Assembly: GCF_026210795.1 (NCBI RefSeq) | Contig: NC_089447.1 | Location: 622,501 to 686,500 of the forward strand | Source of the DNA: Rhizophagus irregularis | Taxonomy: Eukaryota > Glomeromycota > Glomeromycetes > Glomerales > Glomeraceae | Reading direction: 5' to 3' | DNA: 64,000 nt | Shown here: positions 58,262 to 64,000 of the stretch, one piece after another | Layout: every line of letters begins with the position of its first letter | Position numbering within the stretch: the stretch's first letter is position 1 | Position numbers and translations under genes: made by a program | Notes under the pieces: model-generated | Database searches by the model: none | Seen by the model: only the letters and a program-made list of their open reading frames with translations | Told to the model about the DNA's origin: nothing

Positions 58262-58479
58262 GAAATAAGTGATTTATCTGGTGTAACCATCAAACCTTAC
58301 TTTTAAACTTTTTTTAAACTTTACCTGATACACATGATATTTTGAGGATAATTTTTATTTATTTATTTAATATTTATACATAATAATTTAAAAATTAGTA
58401 ATACAAGGAGGTTTAAAAAAAATCTCAATTTAATCAATTGATTTTCTTGAATTACTAGAAAATGTGAGAATTTACTAAA

Positions 58480-61300
58480 TTATAAATTAGCTTGTTTCGT
58501 CAGTTTTTTTATTTTAGAAGCAATTTTAAATAAATTAATTGCCTTTTCTTTATCAATATCAGTTCCGATTCCTTTACTATAATATTCTCTAAGTATAAAC
58601 ATTCCTTTGAAGTAACCTTTTTCAATAGAATATTTAATATGCTTAAATGCTTCAGCTTCATTTTTTTCAACGACTTCATAAAATTTAGCTAAAAGATAAT
58701 GCGCAGCTTCATAACCATTTTCTGCTGCTTTTTTATACCAATAAATGGCTTTTCTTAAATCTCGATCAATTCCTTTGCCTTTTTCGTATAAATATCCTAG
58801 ACAACATTGTGCATAAGCATATTCTTGTTCAGCTGACTTTTCATACCAACATACCGCTTTTTTTATATCCTTTTTTGCAAATTCATACCCACCTTTTTCA
58901 AAATAAAATCCTAATATTAATTGAGCATATTTATCTCCATCATTCGCTGCATTTTTGTACCACTTAAATGCTTCAACACAACTTTTCTTAACAATAATTC
59001 CTACTTCATAAAATCTTCCTAAATATAATTGCGCATGTTTATTTCCTTCTTTTGCCGCTTTTTCAATCAAATGAACTGATTCTTTTAATTTTTTTCCAGT
59101 ACCTATTCCCTTTAAATATAAATGTCCTAATATATATATTGCACTATAACATCCTTGTTTGGCTGATCTTTCATACCATTCAAATGATCTAAAATCATTC
59201 TTCTGAGCATCCAAACAATTATCATAATGTGTACCTATATGAGAATGTGTAAATTTGCTTTCTTTTTTTACTGCTCTTTCAGTCCAATAAAATGAGTTCT
59301 CAAAATCGTTTTTCACTTTTTCATATAATATTCCAAGTTCAAGTTGAGCAATAGTATACCCTTGTTTAGCTGATTTTTCAAACCATTCAAATGATTTATC
59401 ATAATCTTTTTCTATACCTATACCACATAAATAACATCTACCTAAATTAAATTGTACAATTTTATTTCCACTTATTGCTGCTTTTTTATAATATTTGAAT
59501 GCTTTAAAATTATCTTTTTCAATACCACTTCCATTTTCATAACATTTACCTAAATAAAATTGTGCAAATTTACTTCCATTTTCCGCCGATTTTTGATACC
59601 AATAAAAGGCTTTTTTAGGATCTTTATGTAATTTACCTAAATATAATTGAGCAATAGGATAATTATCTTTTGATGCTTTTGAAAACAATCCAAATGCTTT
59701 ATCCTCATCTTTCTCTATAATAATGATTCCATTATAATAAAGAAAGCCACGAAAAAAAATATATTTTGATGATGTTTGATTTCTAATAAGCCAATCGAAA
59801 ATTTTAATTTGTAAAAACTTATCAAGATCTTGAAGATTTTGATTGATGATTTCTCTTGCTTCAGTAGGAAGATAACACAATTCATCATGCATTCTAATCA
59901 AATGGTCAATTAATTTATCAACAATTTTTTCAACATTATTAGTAAAATCAGTTAAATTAGGTATTAATAAATTATTTTTTACGTAATCAAACGTGTTTAA
60001 ACTGTAGTCGTCATCTATCATAATTTTTGAAAAGTGGTCATATATAGATAAATCATAATCATCCATCATGTAATTAAGATCATTATTCGATGATTTTTTC
60101 TCAATTTCATTTGTAATAGATTTGATAGAATGATTCTCAATTTCATTTGCAATAGATTTGATAGAATGATCAATTATTGATTTAAGACATGAAACTACTA
60201 TTTGAATAGATGGTCTTTCATCAGGATCATCTGACCAACACGCTAAAAATAGAATTTTACATCATTAATTGTCTGCTAAATAGATTTCGACGAAATGTCC
60301 GGTACCCTATGATACGTACCTGTATATATATCACTATATTCAACAGGCGTGTCCTTAATGATCTCTTCTCTTTTTCCATTTACTATCTCCGTGGCTAAAA
60401 TTATATCATATTGTGTATCTACATCATAAAAAGGTCTACGTCCACTTGACAATAACCAGAAAAGAACTCCTATACTATAAATGTCTGATTTGAAATTCAT
60501 TATATGAGGTTGACTTTCATATTTGATATTAAATGCATTATTAAAGTTTTTTGGATCTAAATAAGGAAGAAAATCTAATGCTTTATTGGAATAATTTGAT
60601 ATTTCATTCACCCTTTTAAATAAGCCAAAATCTGCAATTTTAATGATATTTTTATGTATCAGTACATTTTGCGCATGCTAAAAATATATATAAACAAATG
60701 AATAATCGTTGATTTATGTAACAAATAATAAGAAGAAATATTTTAAATAATTATTGCATACCAGATTATAATGGATTATACCTTCATTATGAATATATTC
60801 TATAGCATTTGCGAGTTGTAACGCTAAACAATATTTATCATCCCATTCAAGTTTAGTGAAACTTTTCTTCAAGTAAGAATATAATGATCCACCATCCGCG
60901 TACTCTAATACTAATGAATACTGATCGTCTAATTTTGAAATTCCATAAATTTGTAAAATATTTATATGAAAATTAACTTCTTTCTGCGCTTTGAGCTGTT
61001 ATATATATTATTTTTATAAATAAGATAAGATTTTTGTGAAATTATTAATAATATGAAATATATTAAAATTTCAAATACCTCATTTACAATTTTTTTAACG
61101 TCCAATTCGTACAATGTTTTCACGACCAAATTAGTATTAGTGTTATTCCAGTTTGCTTTAAATATTTTTCCGACTGAATTATTACTATTTTCAATTTTTT
61201 TTTTATTTTTAAATTCGTTATGATCATAGTAAGTAATAAAATTATTCTCGATTGCTTTTCTTATCCAATCAACGTAATTGAAATTTTTATTTATCGACAT
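58480..61300 (-). CDS. Pseudokinase fused to Sel1 repeats
   Basis: Four exons (61079-61300, 60762-60995, 60320-60677, 58480-60242) with GT-AG introns in phase give 858 residues. Residues 1-290 are a protein kinase domain: VVK (Lys61), EYADGGSLYSYL, IIHYNLHAQN (149-156), DFG (168-170), KSDIYSIGVLFW and CWSDDPDERPSIQ. The glycine loop is degenerate (ENSNNSVGKIFKANW) and the catalytic HRD is HYN, so phosphotransfer is unlikely although Lys and DFG remain. Residues from about 460 to 835 are roughly 11 Sel1-like repeats (A-x-x-Y-x-x-A-A-x-x-G-x-x-x-A-Q-x-x-L-G), a helical scaffold for protein contacts. Start at 61300, not 61345, because a TATA box lies only 8 bp upstream of the latter. Probably a signalling scaffold. 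Confidence 0.9.
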
Positions 61301-61352
61301 TTTGTAAAAAAAAACCGTTTTTATTTTTTTTTCTTTAGCGCTCAAATGGTTT

Positions 61353-61363
61353 CTTATATAAAA
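61353..61363 (-). promoter_or_regulatory. TATA box of the pseudokinase-Sel1 gene
   Basis: TTTATATAAGA on the minus strand lies 53-63 bp upstream of the ATG at 61300. It is too close to the in-frame ATG at 61345 for that codon to be in the mRNA, which supports the shorter start. Confidence 0.5.
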
Positions 61364-64000
61364 TTCGATTGTACTACCGATTTTTATATTTATCGTTAAT
61401 CATTAGTTGTAAGAACAGGTTTTGACCGCTATTAATTGTTCACCTTGGTAAGATTGTTCTGAACATGATCAGATCGTTCCCAAGTTGGATGGTCTAACAT
61501 GTGATATAATAAGTGCTTACACCTGAAAGATCATCCTATAATGTACATTTTTGTTCTAAAATTTCGTCATTACGATTTGACTATGCAAAGTCAGACATTA
61601 CGTAAATACATAATTATGTATGTTTTTTTTTTTTAGATAACGCCAGCCAGCATACATAGTTCCAATACATAGAGTTCAATAAATAACTTATATACTGTAT
61701 TTAAGAATAGCTCGTTCGATATCTTTGTTTAAAATTGCAAGTTACTATAGGCAACTTTATTTGCTTAAATATTTATTAATGTTTTAAAAGAGATTTTTTT
61801 TTAAATTTACCAACTTTGTTAATACATATCTGATTTTGTCTATATAAAAGCAACGCAAATCATCATTGACGATGATCGATTGTATCGCTGATCATTTGAT
61901 AACACGTGTACTATTAAACAATTCTTTTCGAATCATTTCTCGTTTTCTGAAAACCAAAAAAATCTTTCGAATTTTACGGTTAAGTTTTTGATCGGATCAA
62001 GGTTATTTTGTCTTTTTGACTCTTCTGTTCACACTCAGCTAGTAAAAACGTTAACAAACTACCCTCAAGAGCACCCCAAAAAATTCTGCGTAAATCATGA
62101 TCATCACATATCACATGATTGTGATTAAAGAGTTACGGATATGTTTTTTTTGTGATTGGTCAACAGTTTGATTCAATTGATCTCAATTTTAATTGAGCAC
62201 AACATTTGGTGATAGATTAATTGATTGGGCTCACTAAGGAGTACTTGAGGTTAAGCCAATGGAAATAAAATATTGATGAATTAATACAACAATCTGATAA
62301 AATGTTACCACTTACCAGAGGTGGTTTGTAAAATTTATTTAACTGACTGTGCCGATAGAAATATTAAATTTGGGATATTGAAAATCAAAAATAAGTGAAA
62401 TAAAAATTACATTAAAGGCCTAAAGGCCTAAATAATTCATTTGATATTTATAATTTAATTAGTTACTCTTTATTAGATAAATATCATGATATTTCAGGTC
62501 ATTTTCATTGTATGTTATAGATTAACTTAGAAATAAAAACAATTTTTTTAATGAATAACTTAATAATTGTATAATTAAATTTATTCTCAAATAGAAGAAT
62601 ATGAAAAAAAAATTAGAAAAATAAATTGAAGAAAAACAAAATGAAACTAAAAATCTTTAAACATCACTTAGTATTTTTTCATTATTGAATACTTCAATAC
62701 TTGAATAATTGAATTGCAAATTAAATGAAATAGGGTTAGACATTTGTTTTTAAATACGATAAAATCTACGCTAATTTAATATTTCAAAACTTTTAGTATT
62801 ATTTCTTACATAAATTCCTTTTATTTTCAGTAATTTACCATTATATTATAAAATTTGTAATAAAAAAATTTTTCGATTTCTTTAAAGTTGACATCATACT
62901 AATTTTATGTAAAAAAGCTAATGGTAACGATCGCCTTACAAATCTTTTCTCAACTACTTTTGACCTTCACTTCCTTTTCCCTTCCTACCCTTTTTACTTT
63001 TTTTACCAATTTTTATTATATAAACTATTAAATAGTACTTAAAAACTAACTCCTCCTAAACTATTTGACATAAAAGTTACATTTATCAGTGATTTTTTAA
63101 TCAAAGATAAAGGATTGTGTGATGTAACATTATCTTCCTTTTAGTGTACATAATGGACAGCATCAAGCCCGAATATCATCTAGTCTGTATGTCTAAGATC
63201 CTGATTCGTGGACAGTACTGAAGTACTTATTGTATTCGGTAAAAATTGAGTTTTATTTATGTGATCTTTTGGTAAAAATTTGTGAGAATGGCCTGACCCT
63301 AAAGTCTGGTGATATTTTCCCGGTATCACGTTGACAATCGTAAATTATGACGCTTCTCGTGAACTGTACAACCTCTTAATACTATCATCTCTAGTTCAAT
63401 AATAATTTACTGACGGAAAATGAGCCATCAATATTGGCCAATGACAAAGAAAGCAAGGATGTAAAACCAATAGCGTACGCCCAATAAAAGAAAAAGAAGG
63501 ATGATTCATCAAATTTTCACATCATCAGATAAAAGAAGCAAGATCTGTAACCGTTACGTCTTCAAAGGTGTCTTACAGCTCTGGTTGTATCGTAAACTCT
63601 ACATAGGAAATTCTTTATATCGTAACCATAATTGCCCTCTTTAGTTCTTTAGTTAGTTACTCCCGTTCTTTCTCATAAAGTAGTTATGAACTGAGTGACG
63701 AAACGTTTTGAAAATTCTTTGGAATATTATCCATAAATATTCTTTGGTGCTTTTGGCATACTTTTTACCAACATCTTATAGTATTATATTGAGTTCATTA
63801 TTTGTTAATTTTACAGATTAATGACGAAACAAATGATCAGCATCATGTGACATAACCAATCAAAATGCATAGTCCTTTATATCAGACGCATTTAATAAGA
63901 ATTTTTGAAGTTTTATAAAAATTAAACATAATCCGCATAAATAAGTCAAATAAAGAACCAAAATTTTTAGTATCATTTAATTTTAATAATAATTATTCAT
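61364..64000. other. Terminal region, no gene seen
   Basis: About 2.6 kb with no ORF above 60 codons and no recognisable domain. It is slightly less AT-rich than the desert around 14-25 kb, particularly 63120-63720, so an exon-poor gene or a UTR extending past the window edge cannot be excluded. Confidence 0.45.

Noticed and set aside
58480-60069. Separate Sel1 protein starting at 60069
   Set aside because: The frame continues upstream without a stop into CWSDDPDERP of the kinase domain via a good acceptor at 60242, so it is one fused gene.
60962-61345. Start of the pseudokinase at 61345
   Set aside because: A TATA box at 61353-61363 would lie only 8 bp upstream; the next in-frame ATG at 61300 has normal spacing.
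1-64000. tRNA, rRNA and CRISPR arrays
   Set aside because: I looked for T-arm GGTTCRA.. cores with acceptor pairing, conserved rRNA segments and regularly spaced direct repeats, and found none convincing; the tandem repeats lack unique spacers and the DNA is eukaryotic.

Overview
The window looks like nuclear DNA of an arbuscular mycorrhizal fungus (Glomeromycotina, most like Rhizophagus). It is very AT-rich, gene-poor and crowded with decaying mobile DNA. Its intact genes carry short GT-AG introns, and the families present (F-box/LRR proteins, kinase-Sel1 fusions, Crypton-type recombinases) are ones expanded in that lineage. The organism call is inference from composition and gene families; no rRNA or tRNA gene was found to anchor it.

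Intact or near-intact genes: an M20-family dipeptidase/amidohydrolase with 11 exons including a 22-nt microexon (minus strand, 7695-9759); three single-exon F-box/LRR proteins (12149-13723 plus, 25708-27255 minus, 52595-54169 plus); a secreted class 3 lipase with three exons and a repetitive NGTK-rich tail (minus, 37498-38882); and a four-exon pseudokinase-Sel1 fusion (minus, 58480-61300).

The centre (about 31.9-49.3 kb) is a segmental duplication. Copy A (about 31900-36745) and copy B (about 42985-49345) lie in the same orientation, with the lipase gene and several small elements between them. Each carries a five-exon minus-strand gene whose product resembles nucleotidyltransferase-fold proteins that I associate with large DNA viruses and tailed phages. 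Both copies are disrupted at the same position, by different changes. After duplication each copy took its own insertions: A has a 684-bp solo LTR and a 63-bp foldback; B has a 1981-bp Crypton-like tyrosine recombinase element and a 198-bp MITE. Each copy therefore shows the empty site of the other's insertions.

Other mobile DNA: two non-autonomous hAT elements with perfect 8-bp target duplications (5927-6191, 31425-31811) and a third, less certain one (41223-42085); a MITE family with 3-bp target duplications (39714, 46685, 56595); a long-TIR element holding a GC-richer, A-tailed ORF segment (29085-30798); and relics of Tc1, Ty3/Gypsy RNase H, a Pif1-type helicase and a Helitron-type helicase in the gene desert between 13.7 and 25.7 kb. 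Pseudogenes include a broken kinase (about 57690-58175), a broken repeated-family gene (54744 to about 57250), a SAM-domain relic and an F-box/LRR relic.

The intact genes do not form a pathway. F-box proteins (substrate adaptors of ubiquitin ligases) and the kinase/Sel1 protein (signalling or scaffold) are independent members of expanded families; the lipase and the peptidase are stand-alone enzymes.
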